DNA of 64,000 nucleotides, taken from positions 186,001-250,000 of the forward strand of contig LMAJ01000001.1 in assembly GCA_001507425.1 (NCBI GenBank), written 5' to 3'. Position 1 is the first letter of the stretch. Each line of letters starts with the position of its first letter. The notes beneath the pieces are model-generated. The model searched no databases, was not told where the DNA came from, and was given only the letters and a program-made list of their open reading frames with translations. Shown one piece after another: positions 16,484 through 26,655 of the stretch. The translations under genes and the position numbers were made by a program. The DNA is from Flavobacteriaceae bacterium CRH (GTDB taxonomy: Bacteria > Bacteroidota > Bacteroidia > Flavobacteriales > Flavobacteriaceae).

Positions 16484-17155
16484 ATGAAAAAAAATCAACT
16501 GGAAATAGCGTGCTTCAATTACGAGTCGGCATTGATTGCTCAGGAAAAAGGAGCAGACAGAATTGAATTGTGCGAAAATATGCAGTTGGGCGGAACAACG
16601 CCTAATTATATTTTAGCCGTAAAAGTTCGTGAAAAATTAACCATTAAAATGCATGTTATTATTCGGCCTCGTGGCGGGGATTTTGTTTACACCGATGAGG
16701 AAATCGTTGAAATGAAACAAGATATTAAGCAATTTAAAAAGTTGGGTGTTGATGGTTTTGTTTTCGGAATTTTGAATGCTGATGGCAGTGTCAATAAAAA
16801 ACAAAATCAGGAATTAGTCAATTTGTCAAACCCGCTTTCCTGTACTTTTCATCGTGCTTTTGATGTTGTTACAAATATGAAACAATCTCTCGAAGATGTA
16901 ATTGATTGCGGTTTTAAAACCATTTTGACTTCCGGACAAGGAGCAACCGTTGAAGAAGGAATTTTTGATTTAGAAAAAATCCAGAAATGGGCTAAGGATC
17001 GAATTGAAATTATGCCTGGCGGCGGTTTACGATCTTCGAATATCAAATTATTACAAGATAAATTAGAACCTACTTTTTATCATTCATCCGCCATTACAGA
17101 TAAAACTGAAACGGCAAATCCTGAAGAAATAAAAGAATTGCGGGATTTTTTATAA
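16484..17155 (+). CDS. cutC: Copper homeostasis protein CutC family
   Basis: A 223-residue TIM-barrel protein of the CutC family. Diagnostic segments are LEIACFNYESALIAQEKGAD, RIELCENMQLGGTTPNY, VIIRPRGGDFVYTD, FHRAFDVVTNM, ILTSGQGATVEEG and EIMPGGGLRSSN. CutC was first linked to copper tolerance in E. coli, but its biochemical activity is still unclear. The start at 16484 aligns with the family. No copper genes are adjacent. Confidence 0.93.
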   Translation: MKKNQLEIACFNYESALIAQEKGADRIELCENMQLGGTTPNYILAVKVREKLTIKMHVIIRPRGGDFVYTDEEIVEMKQDIKQFKKLGVDGFVFGILNADGSVNKKQNQELVNLSNPLSCTFHRAFDVVTNMKQSLEDVIDCGFKTILTSGQGATVEEGIFDLEKIQKWAKDRIEIMPGGGLRSSNIKLLQDKLEPTFYHSSAITDKTETANPEEIKELRDFL

Positions 17156-17170
17156 AATATCATATAAATA

Positions 17171-17208
17171 AAAAGGCTTGAAGTTGGCAAACTCCAAGCC
17201 TTTTTTTC
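17171..17208. terminator. Terminator of cutC
   Basis: GGCTTG pairs with CAAGCC with further imperfect pairing inside, flanked by A-run and T-run; it lies between convergent cutC and the TonB receptor. Confidence 0.8.
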
Positions 17209-17256
17209 TACAAGAAAATTATTCAAAAATTATTAAATTATCTAATCAGGAAGAGA

Positions 17257-19671
17257 TTAAAACATGCCTCCGCCACCTTTATTAGTGTTATCTTCTCTTT
17301 GTTTGCGTTGCAGGTTTTTAATTTTTGCGCCTCCAAAGTTATACGTTAATCCTAAATAAACCGTTTGGCTTTCCCAGGAAAACTGACCTGTTTGAGGATA
17401 TGGATACATGGTGTCAAACGCATATTTCATTGTATTAAAAACGTCATTGAAACGTAAACTGATGTTCATCTTGCTGTCTAACAATGTGTAACGCGAGCCT
17501 ATGTCCATTTTGTACATCTCATGACTATTATTTTGCAATCCGTCAACAGCGCCTCTGTAAAAACCAAATAATAAAAAGCTCAAACGCTTGTTTGCTTTAA
17601 AATTTGAGTTCATTCGGCCATTGAATGCCGCTACAGTAACTTTTCTTTCAATCGGATTACTCGTGTTGGTTGCTGCATCATATAAAAACACAACTCCCTG
17701 TTGATTAATACTTGAAAAATCAATAGATGGAGAAATGTCCCACCATTTGGTGATTTTATAATTAAAAGAAGCCTCAAAACCATACGCTGTGTTATGATCG
17801 TAGTTGGTAAAAGTCATAATTTGTTTGTTGCTGTTTGGCTCTGTAACGTCAGGATATAAAATTCTGCTAATTTGATCGTTAATACTTCTAACAAAAACAC
17901 CTGCTGTAAAACTTCCTTTTTCAAGTGTTTTAGTATAATTTACTTCTACAGAATTTGTAAACTGAGGTCTTAGTTCCGGATTTCCTAACGAAGTTACTAA
18001 CGGCGTAGAAAACTCACGAATAGGTTTTGTCTGTTCTAAACTCGGGCGGTCTACACGACGGCTGTAGCTTAGTTGAAAAGTATTTTTCTCATTAAGGTTG
18101 TATGTCAAATAAGCTGATGGGTATAATGTAATATAATCATCATCAAATTTTTCAAGACCAGAATTCAAATTTGCAGCTACTTTATAACTTTCAAAACGAG
18201 CACCTAATTGATAGCTGAATTTTTTAAATTTCTGACCTATAGTTACATAAGCTGAATAAATATCAGTATCATAAGTATAATTAGTAACGGGAAGTTCTGC
18301 AACAGGATTTCCGGTAATATAATCATTGCCTGTTCTTGTAATTCTGGCTTCTGCACCAGCTTCAAGAGTGGTTTTCTCATTTAGCGGATTTACATAATCA
18401 ACATTCACAGTACTTAATTTTCTTGTACCGTTAATATAATCATCATAAATAATACTGTTAGATGTATTGTCAATATTAGTAGTCTGAGTATCAAACGAAG
18501 CATTTTGAATTTCTTTAGTATCGCTATAATTCCCTTCTATATCTAAAGTATGTCCTTCTTTTTTAAAGATGTGCTTGTATGCCAAATTATAAGTTCCGGT
18601 TGTTTCTGGTCCCCAATATCTGGATTTTTGAAAAATGTTGGCAATATCAGAATCCAATACATCATTGTAATTGATTTCAGTATTTACAAATCCTTTTCCT
18701 GTAGATTTATTTTGATTGGTGTAAATAGACAATGTATTGTGATCATCAATTAAATAATCCATTCCAATTTTATATAAATAAGAATCATTGTCGTTTTTAA
18801 TCTCCAGATTCTGAACAATATCCTGATCTAATCTTGCGATATAACCTTCGTTAAAATATGTTCCGAAATTCTGTCCTGCGTTTCCAAAGAAATTTACTTT
18901 TCCGGTTTTGTAGTTCAAATCTAACGACTGATTGTATTTAGCCGTTTCTCCAAAAGTAATTCCGCCACTATAACTTCCATTAAATCCGGTATTGGCATTT
19001 TTGTGCAAGACAATATTAATAATTCCGGACATTCCTTCCGGATTGTACTTGGCACTAGGATTTGTAATCAATTCAATTTTTTTGATAGAAGTTGATGGAA
19101 TTTGTTTTAATAACTGAGCAGGATCAATATTAGATGGACGCCCGTCGATTAATACACGAACATTGTCATTTCCGCGAAGCGAAAGTTTTCCGTCCTGGTC
19201 AACATTTACAGACGGTATATTATTCATAATATCAGATGCAGAAGCTCCGGCAGTAGTTAAATCTTTTCCAACAGTAATTACTTTTCTGTCTATTTTTTGC
19301 TCAATTGTCGAGCGTTCGCTTACAATGTTTACGCCTTTTAGCTGCGTTGCTTCCTCTTCAAGAGAAACATTAACCGTTGCGGTTTTTTTATTATCACTTA
19401 AAATAACAGATCCAATATATTTTCTAAATCCGATATACTGAATTTCGATTGTATAACTTTTTAAGGCTAAATTTTTAATTGTAAAATCTCCGTTATCATC
19501 AGTATTTACTCCAGTAACTACTTTTCCGTTATCTTTTATCGAAACGGTAGCATAAGAAATAGGTGCATTATTAGATTTTTCAATAATTTTTCCGGAAACG
19601 GTTCCTGAATTTTGAGCTTTTGCTGCTGTTATTACACCCAGTAATAAGAACAGAAAGAATTTTAATTTCAT
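17257..19671 (-). CDS. TonB-dependent outer-membrane receptor with carboxypeptidase-regulatory-like domain
   Basis: An 804-residue protein. Signal peptide MKLKFFLFLLLGVITAAKA; residues about 22-105 form a CarboxypepD_reg-like domain (GTVSGKIIEKSNNAPISYAT, IQYIGFRKYIGSVILSD); then a plug domain (NIPSVNVDQDGKLSLRGNDN, VRVLIDGRPSN, YNPEGMSGIINIVLHKN) and a beta-barrel of the outer-membrane beta-barrel family 3 type, including LSYSRRVDRPSLEQ and LGNPELRPQFTNS. It ends in an unusual tail (NLQRKQREDNTNKGGGGMF). No SusD or ligand-specific gene adjoins it, so its cargo is unknown. Confidence 0.9.
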   Translation of the reverse strand: MKLKFFLFLLLGVITAAKAQNSGTVSGKIIEKSNNAPISYATVSIKDNGKVVTGVNTDDNGDFTIKNLALKSYTIEIQYIGFRKYIGSVILSDNKKTATVNVSLEEEATQLKGVNIVSERSTIEQKIDRKVITVGKDLTTAGASASDIMNNIPSVNVDQDGKLSLRGNDNVRVLIDGRPSNIDPAQLLKQIPSTSIKKIELITNPSAKYNPEGMSGIINIVLHKNANTGFNGSYSGGITFGETAKYNQSLDLNYKTGKVNFFGNAGQNFGTYFNEGYIARLDQDIVQNLEIKNDNDSYLYKIGMDYLIDDHNTLSIYTNQNKSTGKGFVNTEINYNDVLDSDIANIFQKSRYWGPETTGTYNLAYKHIFKKEGHTLDIEGNYSDTKEIQNASFDTQTTNIDNTSNSIIYDDYINGTRKLSTVNVDYVNPLNEKTTLEAGAEARITRTGNDYITGNPVAELPVTNYTYDTDIYSAYVTIGQKFKKFSYQLGARFESYKVAANLNSGLEKFDDDYITLYPSAYLTYNLNEKNTFQLSYSRRVDRPSLEQTKPIREFSTPLVTSLGNPELRPQFTNSVEVNYTKTLEKGSFTAGVFVRSINDQISRILYPDVTEPNSNKQIMTFTNYDHNTAYGFEASFNYKITKWWDISPSIDFSSINQQGVVFLYDAATNTSNPIERKVTVAAFNGRMNSNFKANKRLSFLLFGFYRGAVDGLQNNSHEMYKMDIGSRYTLLDSKMNISLRFNDVFNTMKYAFDTMYPYPQTGQFSWESQTVYLGLTYNFGGAKIKNLQRKQREDNTNKGGGGMF

Positions 19672-19983
19672 ATTAATAATTGATTATTTGATTTGATTGA
19701 TGATGATTATTGATTGGTAATTATGCTTTAATAAATAAATTTAAAGTTGTTAGTAAGACTGTTTTAATATCGATTTGTTACAACGAAATCATAATAAAAA
19801 AATAAATTTTCTGTAGAGCATCTGTTTTATAGGTGTTTAACGTTTTAATTTTTCCATAATTTTAACAATTGAAATGGATTGGATTATAAGAAATTCGTAT
19901 TAATTTTTGTTATTTAATATGTTTTTCGTTTTCTCTAATTGATGAATAAGCAGTATCTTTGCTCACTTTAAAAATAAGTTTAC
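19672..19983. other. Intergenic region between TonB receptor and argS
   Basis: This 312-base divergent gap is very AT-rich. Apart from the argS -7 box near its right end I see no gene, RNA or convincing hairpin, and no TAnnTTTG box for the receptor. Confidence 0.6.
19954..19961 (+). promoter_or_regulatory. -7 promoter box for argS
   Basis: TATCTTTG matches TAnnTTTG, 22 bases before the ATG at 19984. Confidence 0.65.
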
Positions 19984-21762
19984 ATGTCATTATCACAAAT
20001 TTTAACGCCTTCTATACAAAAAGCAATACAAGCATTATTTGATGTTACTGTTGATAAAATCGAATTTCAAACTACCCGAAAAGAGTTTGAAGGTGATATC
20101 ACAATGGTGATTTTTCCTTTATTGAAAGTGATTAAAAGTAATCCTGGAGAATTGGGAAATAAAATCGGGAATTATCTGGTTGAAAACGTTACTGAAGTAG
20201 CACGTTTTAACGTAGTTTCAGGTTTCTTGAATATTGTAATTGCTGATAGTTATTATTTGAATTTTTTTAATGAAATAAAAGACAATGCTAAATTTGGATA
20301 TGTAACACCAAATCCGGAAGACAAAGCGATTATGGTCGAATATTCTTCGCCAAATACTAACAAACCTTTGCACTTAGGTCACGTTCGTAATAATTTGTTA
20401 GGATATTCTGTGGCTGAAATTATTAAAGCTTCGGGTAAAAAAGTGTACAAAACGCAAATCATCAACGATCGTGGAATTCATATCTGCAAATCGATGTTGG
20501 CTTGGGAAAGATTTGGAAATGGTGAAACGCCACAAAGTTCTGGTTTAAAGGGAGATAAATTAGTTGGTAAATATTATGTTGAGTTTGATAAAGCGTACAA
20601 AGCAGAAATTAACCAATTAATTGAAACAGGTAAAACCGAAGAAGAAGCTAAAAAACAAGCGCCAATTATTATCGAAGCGCAGGAAATGCTTAAAAAATGG
20701 GAAGCTGGAGATGAAGAAGTGATTTCACTTTGGAAAAAAATGAACGAATGGGTTTATGAAGGTTTCGCAACTACATATCATAACCTTGGAGTTAATTTTG
20801 ATAAATATTACTACGAAAGCAATACTTATTTATTAGGAAAAGATGTTGTTCAGGTTGGTTTAGACCGAGGTGTTTTTGAAAAAGATCCTGACGGTTCTGT
20901 TTGGATTGATTTGACAGATGAAGGTTTAGACCGTAAAATTGTTTTGCGTTCTGACGGAACTGCAGTTTATATGACGCAGGATATCGGGACGGCAATTCAG
21001 CGTGTAAAAGATATGCCAGATGTTGGTGGAATGGTTTATACTGTTGGTAATGAACAAGATTATCACTTTAAAGTACTATTTCTGATCCTGAAAAAATTAG
21101 GTTTTGACTGGGCTTCAAGTTTATATCATTTATCATACGGAATGGTTGATTTACCTTCTGGAAAAATGAAAAGCCGTGAAGGAACTGTTGTAGATGCTGA
21201 CGATTTGATGCAGGATATGACGGATACAGCAAAACAAATTTCTGAAGATTTAGGAAAATTAGACAGTTATTCTCCTGACGAAAAAGCGAAATTGTATAAA
21301 ACAATTGGTCTTGGCGCTTTAAAATATTACATATTAAAAGTAGATCCTAAAAAACGTATTTTGTTTAATCCCGAAGAATCAGTTGATTTCGCGGGAAATA
21401 CGGGTCCGTTTATTCAATATACATACGCGAGAATTCAGTCAATTATTCGTAAAGCTGATTTTGATTTTTCAGCGGAGACAAATACGGTAGAACTGCACGA
21501 AAAGGAAAAAGAATTGGTAAAACAAATCGAACTTTTTCCGGAAGTAATTCAAAATGCGGCACAAAATCATAGCCCCGCATTAATTGCAAATTATACTTAT
21601 GATTTGGTAAAAGAATACAATTCATTTTATCAATCCGTTCATATTTTAGGTGAAGTTGATTTGACAAAAAAGATTTTCAGAGTGCAGCTTTCTCAAAAAG
21701 TTGCCGAAGTTATTAAAGCTGCTTTTACCTTATTAGGAATTGAAGTTCCGGAGAGAATGTAG
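19984..21762 (+). CDS. argS: Arginyl-tRNA synthetase
   Basis: ArgRS charges tRNA-Arg; it is a cytoplasmic class I synthetase. It has 592 residues. The HIGH motif is HLGHVRNNLLG, preceded by VEYSSPNTNKPL. The KMSKS region is GKMKSREGTVVDADDL. An N-terminal Add1-like domain (MSLSQILTPSIQKAIQALF) and a C-terminal DALR anticodon-binding domain (FQSVHILGEVDLTKKIF...ERM) are present. The ATG start fits the promoter and the family. Confidence 0.97.
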   Translation: MSLSQILTPSIQKAIQALFDVTVDKIEFQTTRKEFEGDITMVIFPLLKVIKSNPGELGNKIGNYLVENVTEVARFNVVSGFLNIVIADSYYLNFFNEIKDNAKFGYVTPNPEDKAIMVEYSSPNTNKPLHLGHVRNNLLGYSVAEIIKASGKKVYKTQIINDRGIHICKSMLAWERFGNGETPQSSGLKGDKLVGKYYVEFDKAYKAEINQLIETGKTEEEAKKQAPIIIEAQEMLKKWEAGDEEVISLWKKMNEWVYEGFATTYHNLGVNFDKYYYESNTYLLGKDVVQVGLDRGVFEKDPDGSVWIDLTDEGLDRKIVLRSDGTAVYMTQDIGTAIQRVKDMPDVGGMVYTVGNEQDYHFKVLFLILKKLGFDWASSLYHLSYGMVDLPSGKMKSREGTVVDADDLMQDMTDTAKQISEDLGKLDSYSPDEKAKLYKTIGLGALKYYILKVDPKKRILFNPEESVDFAGNTGPFIQYTYARIQSIIRKADFDFSAETNTVELHEKEKELVKQIELFPEVIQNAAQNHSPALIANYTYDLVKEYNSFYQSVHILGEVDLTKKIFRVQLSQKVAEVIKAAFTLLGIEVPERM

Positions 21763-21788
21763 GAATTTTAAATAACAGATTTAAAAAG

Positions 21789-21818
21789 GCCGATAGTTAT
21801 AAAACTATCGGCTTTTTT
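21789..21818 (+). terminator. Terminator of argS
   Basis: GCCGATAGTT pairs with AACTATCGGC, then a T-run. The same stem recurs at 26601-26636. Confidence 0.9.
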
Positions 21819-21961
21819 AGTTTAGTTATACTATTTTGTAATGATTTGATATTTATCTTATTAGAAGAAGCTATAATCTTGATTTGTTTATGTGTAATAT
21901 AAAAGTTACTTTTTTAAATGTTAAAAGAAGCTTAAATCTTGTTAAAATTATGTTGTTTTGA

Positions 21962-21969
21962 TAGATTTG
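21962..21969 (+). promoter_or_regulatory. -7 promoter box for the SusC/SusD pair
   Basis: TAGATTTG matches TAnnTTTG, 27 bases before the ATG at 21997. Confidence 0.6.
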
Positions 21970-21996
21970 CACCTCATAACTCAAAAAAGATAAATA

Positions 21997-24900
21997 ATGA
22001 AACAAAAGATTAAAGGCTTTATAATGCTGTTTTTTGTATTTAGCTCGCAACTATTTTTTGCACAGGAAAGAGCTATTTCGGGAACTGTTTCAGATAATGC
22101 GGGAATACCCTTGCCAGGTGTAAGTGTTTTAGTAAAAGGGACAAAATCCGGAGCACAAACTGATTTTGATGGAAAATATAATATTAAAGCGTCTTCAAAT
22201 CAAATCTTGATTTTTAGTTACATCGGAATGAAAACACAAGAAGTAGCTGCAAGTTCGACATTGCTTAATGTAAAACTAAAAGATGATTCTGTAGAATTGG
22301 AAGGAGTTGTTGTAACTGCTTTGGGTGTTAAAAAAGAAGAAAAAAAGCTTGGATATGCAGTATCGAAAGTTACATCAGAAGAAATAACCAAATCCGGAGA
22401 GCAAAATGTTCTTCAGGCCTTGGCAGGTAAAGCTGCAGGTGTTCAAATTATTGGCTCTGGAGGTACACCGGGTGCATCGAGTAAAATCATTATTAGAGGA
22501 TCTAATACGATTACAGGATCAACAGACCCATTAATAGTCGTTGATGGAGTGCCAATAGATAATACTACAACGCAAACTTCTGCAGGAGATAATCCTTTTA
22601 ATGCAAATTTATCAGGTATTAATAATTCAAATCGAGCATTAGATATTAATCCTAATGATATTGAAAACGTTACTATTTTAAAAGGTCCTGCAGCAGCAGC
22701 ATTGTATGGAGCAAGAGCTGGTAATGGTGTAATTATTTACACTACTAAAAAAGGTAAAAATGGAAAAGGCCTGGGTATTGATTTTAATACTTCACTAGCA
22801 ATTGATAAAGTAAGCCAATTGCCAGCAAGACAAAATAAATATATACAAGGAACAAATGCCTTTATAATAGCACCTGATTTGAGTACGCCGCAAAGTTGGG
22901 GACCATCTGCAAAATCATTAGGTTACCTATTTATGATAATCCGGGTAATTTTTTTCAGGATGGAATTACGCAAACCAACAATATCTCATTTTACGGAGGT
23001 GATGAAAAAGCAACTTTTAGAGCATCATACGGAAATGTTACCCAAACAGGTATGATACCCGAAACTGGGTTAAAAAGAAATACAATCAGACTTTCGGGAG
23101 ATTTAAAGTTAAGTCAAAATTGGAAAGCCGGAGCTAGTATGCAATATACGCACACTACAAATACGCTGGCTCAAAATGGTAGTAATTCATCTGGAGTAAT
23201 GCTTAGCTTAATGCGTTCTCCCATTAGTTATGATTTAAGAAATTATGAAGATGAATACGGAAATAATACAAATTATTATACCAAATACGATAATCCATAT
23301 TTCACAGTAAATGAAAATCCGGCAACGAGTGATGTAAATCGTGCTCTGGGAAATATATTTCTAACCTATAGTCACGCAACATGGTTATCCCTAACCGCAA
23401 AAGCAGGTATAGATACTTACTCTGATATTCGTAAACAAATATATGCTGTTTCATCAAATGGAGATAGTTTAGGAGGTATAGGCGAAGTTGCTTTTAACAG
23501 TATAACAAATAAAGATTATTACGGAGATCTTATTGCAACAGGTATATTACCGTTAAAATCAGATTGGTTAAAAATCAATTATACTGCTGGTCTTAATTTA
23601 CGGTCGGCACAATATTTAAATATTTTTTCAAGAGGTAAGGGCTTATCTGTTAGAAATGTATACAATTTAGGTAATGCTACTGAACTTTACGCGTCTAATT
23701 TCGAAACAAATACTATTTCGAGAGCATTGTTTGCTCAGGCAGATTTTGAAATAAAAGATCAGGTTTTCTTAGCGGGAACAATAAGAAAAGAATGGTCATC
23801 TACTTATGGTGATAATGTAAAAAGTGCCATTTTTCCGTCAGGAACTGCTTCGTGGATACTTTCCAACACTTTTGAATGGGCGAGTTTTGTTAAATTAAGC
23901 TATGGATATGGAGAGGTTGGTATTGCGCCAACAGCTTATAGAACTGTAAGTGTATTTGCTCAGCCAGCCCTTACGGATGGATTTACTGACGGTTTAAGTT
24001 TTCCTTACGATGGTATAAACGGTATGGCTTTAAAGGGACGTTTGGGCAATCCTGATTTAAAACCCGAAAGAGTTTTAGGGCATGATTTAGGTTTGAGTTC
24101 TAAATTTTTTGATAATCGTTTAGCCATAGACTTGGCACTTTATTATAAAACTTCTAAAGATTTATTAATTGATGTTCCATTACCTGCATCATCAGGTTAT
24201 ACTTCACAATACAGAAATGCTGCCGAATTAGTAAATAAAGGTGTCGAGCTTGAATTGGGCTATGATATATTTAAAAAGAGTAACGCTCTTCAATGGAACA
24301 TTAATTTAAACTGGGCCAAGAATATAAGTAAAGTTACAGATATCTCAGGCGGATTAGATGAGATTTCTATAGAAGAAGCTTTCTCTTCAATTGGATATTA
24401 CGCAGTAAAAGGACAACCATTAGGAAGTTTTTACGGATCAAAATGGCTTCGAGATGCTAATGGTCAGATAATAGTTGGTACAAATGGTTTAGCCAAATTA
24501 GATCCTGAAAAGGGGAATCTTGGTAATTCTGCACCAAATTGGACAGGTGGTATTAGAAATACGTTTGCCTACAAAAGAGTTACGTTGTCGGCTTTACTGG
24601 ATGTAAGACGTGGAGGAATTGTTTATAATGGTACGGGAGCCAGATTGAATACAATAGGAGTTTCTGAAGGTTCAGCTGACAGAGAAAGAAATTATATAAT
24701 TCCCGGCGTTAAACAAGACGGAACTGTTAATGATATTGAAATATCAGCTAAAAGTTATTTCCAAAACTTTAAAGGCGATAGCAATTTAGCAGCTGCCGAA
24801 GAAGCAGTAACAAATGTTAACTGGGTGAGATTACGTGACGCAAGTATTTCTTATGATTTTAATGTAAAACAATTTCCTTTTATAACTGCGGCACAGCTAT

Positions 24901-25055
24901 CATTTACAGGTAGAAACTTATGGCTAAACACAAATTATAAAGGTGTTGATCCTGAAACAAGTTTAACAGGCGCCGGTTCTCATATTAATGGATTAGATTA
25001 TTTTAATAATCCGGGTAGTAAATCTTTTATAATGGGGATGCGCGTTAGTTTTTAA
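21997..25055 (+). pseudogene. SusC/RagA-type TonB-linked outer-membrane protein, frameshifted
   Basis: The gene is broken into two frames. The first 309 codons (21997-22923) encode a signal peptide, a carboxypeptidase-regulatory-like domain (ISGTVSDNAGIPLPGVSVLV), the SusC signature region (VVVTALGVKKEEKKLGYAVS) and the plug (NPNDIENVTILKGPAAAALY). At about 22921-22925, after SWGPSAKSLG, the reading moves by one base. The barrel then continues without loss from LPIYDNPGNFFQDGITQTNN to the C-terminal GMRVSF. The two parts sum to about 1019 residues, a normal SusC length. One missing base, for example in GGTTACC, explains this. There is no classic slippery heptamer. Either a recent inactivating mutation or a sequencing error is possible; susD is intact. 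Confidence 0.85.
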
Positions 25056-25071
25056 TTTAAAGTAAACAAAA

Positions 25072-26448
25072 ATGAAAAAATATATAAAAAAGATATTAGT
25101 TGTAACGTTTAGCATTTTGTTTCTAACAGCCTGTCAGACAGAATTGGATGATTTTAATAACAATCCAAATGATCCTTCTAATAGTAATCCTTCATTACTA
25201 ATAGCCGCAATGGAGCTTTCTACTTTTCAAACTCATACTAGTGGATTAATGAGAGACGCAGGAATCTTTTCACAGCATTTACAAGGAACAAACCTTGGTC
25301 AGCTTGGAGCTATTTCTTATTATGTTGTTAATGAAGGTGAAATAAATAATGAATGGAATCTTATTTATGGAACAGCTTTAATGAATGGACATATCCTAAA
25401 TCGTGATTTTGCAAAAGATTACCCGTATTATAATGGAATAGGACAAGTTTTAACAGCACTAAATTTAAGTTATGCAACAGATATGTGGGGCGATGTTCCT
25501 TATGATGAAGCATTTTTGGCTGAGGAAGGAAATAAAAGCCCAAAATATAATACTCAGAAAGAAATATATCAAAGACTGCAAACGATCCTTGACGATGCCA
25601 TTGTTAATTTACAAAAACCTGTAGCGAGCAATGAAAAAGTACCTGGGAAAGATGATTTTGTTTTTAAGGGAGAAACGGCTAAATGGATTAAAGTAGCATA
25701 TGTATTAAAAGCAAGATACGCCTTGAGACTTTCAGAAGTTGATAGTAATGCAGCACAAAAAGCGCTGGATTTTATTACAGAAGCAGGAATGATATCAGTA
25801 GCCGATGACGCAGATACGTACTTTCTTGGGGATAAAAATTCTTTAAATCAATGGTTTGCTTTTAATGATCAACGCCCTGACTATATGAAAATGGGAAAAT
25901 ATTTTGTAGATAATTTAGTTAGTAATACCGATCCAAGGTTGCCATTTATGGTTGGTCAGAATAAAGATGGCGGCTATTCAGGAAATGCTGCAAATGATTA
26001 TGAAACGGTTAAAACTTCTTATATAGGGCCAAGATTTGCAAGTAATAATTCTCAAATAGGAATTGTAACCTATGCTGAAGCTAAATTTATTGAAGCTGAA
26101 GCTAAATTTAGACTTGGTCAGGATGCTAAACCGGCTTTAAAAGATGCAATTGCAGCATCAGTTTTGAAAGTTACACAAACTGCTGCTACAACTGATTTCC
26201 TGACGGCAGCAACATCAACAGTTAATCTGGCAACTATTATTAATCAAAAATATATAGCTCTTTTCTTAACTATGGAGCCTTATAATGATTACAGAAGAAC
26301 CGGATTTCCGGAATTAGTTCCAAATCAAAATTCAGACACAAAACTTATTCCATTAAGACTTCCAACTCCTTCTGATCAAAGACAATATAATCCTAACGCT
26401 ACCGTAGTCAGTAATGTAACTACAAATGTATGGTGGGATAAAAACTAA
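25072..26448 (+). CDS. SusD/RagB-family nutrient-binding lipoprotein (SusD-like_2 type)
   Basis: A 458-residue surface lipoprotein with lipobox LFLTACQTEL. The start NNNPNDPSNSNPSLLIAAME and segments LSYATDMWGDVPYDEAF, AYVLKARYALRL, ITYAEAKFIEAEAKFRLG-like IVTYAEAKFIEAEAKF and MEPYNDYRRTGFPEL are typical of the SusD-like_2 branch. It forms the lid over SusC during import of large ligands. It lies 16 bases after the broken susC. No glycoside hydrolase, peptidase or regulator adjoins the pair, so the ligand cannot be inferred. Confidence 0.93.
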   Translation: MKKYIKKILVVTFSILFLTACQTELDDFNNNPNDPSNSNPSLLIAAMELSTFQTHTSGLMRDAGIFSQHLQGTNLGQLGAISYYVVNEGEINNEWNLIYGTALMNGHILNRDFAKDYPYYNGIGQVLTALNLSYATDMWGDVPYDEAFLAEEGNKSPKYNTQKEIYQRLQTILDDAIVNLQKPVASNEKVPGKDDFVFKGETAKWIKVAYVLKARYALRLSEVDSNAAQKALDFITEAGMISVADDADTYFLGDKNSLNQWFAFNDQRPDYMKMGKYFVDNLVSNTDPRLPFMVGQNKDGGYSGNAANDYETVKTSYIGPRFASNNSQIGIVTYAEAKFIEAEAKFRLGQDAKPALKDAIAASVLKVTQTAATTDFLTAATSTVNLATIINQKYIALFLTMEPYNDYRRTGFPELVPNQNSDTKLIPLRLPTPSDQRQYNPNATVVSNVTTNVWWDKN

Positions 26449-26563
26449 ATAACTGAACAAATCGATTTTTAATAGTCTTATTAAAATGAGTTCGGTTCTA
26501 ATAAATGCCTTATTTCATTTTAAATATTTTGAATTAGTACACTAAATATAAAAATAGTAGGGT

Positions 26564-26594
26564 AAACCGTCTGGAATTATTCCAGGCGGTTTTG
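26564..26594 (+). terminator. Terminator of the SusC/SusD pair
   Basis: ACCGTCTGGAA pairs with TTCCAGGCGGT (one G-T pair), followed by TTT. It is 115 bases after the susD stop. Confidence 0.75.
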
Positions 26595-26600
26595 TTAATA

Positions 26601-26636
26601 AAAAAAGCCGATAGTCCTAAAACTATCGGCTTTTTT
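26601..26636. terminator. Bidirectional terminator beside the DUF6607-like gene
   Basis: AAGCCGATAGT pairs with ACTATCGGCTT, with A-run before and T-run after. Nearly the same stem as the argS terminator. Confidence 0.85.
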
Positions 26637-26655
26637 ACTACTAACACAAATATTT

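Noticed and set aside
22900..22930. Programmed frameshifting in susC
   Set aside because: There is no slippery heptamer or downstream pseudoknot-like stem at the shift, and SusC proteins are not known to use recoding; a missing base is simpler.
21997..26448. Polysaccharide utilisation locus
   Set aside because: SusC/SusD are present, but there are no glycoside hydrolases, sulfatases or sensor regulators next to them, so calling it a PUL is not supported.
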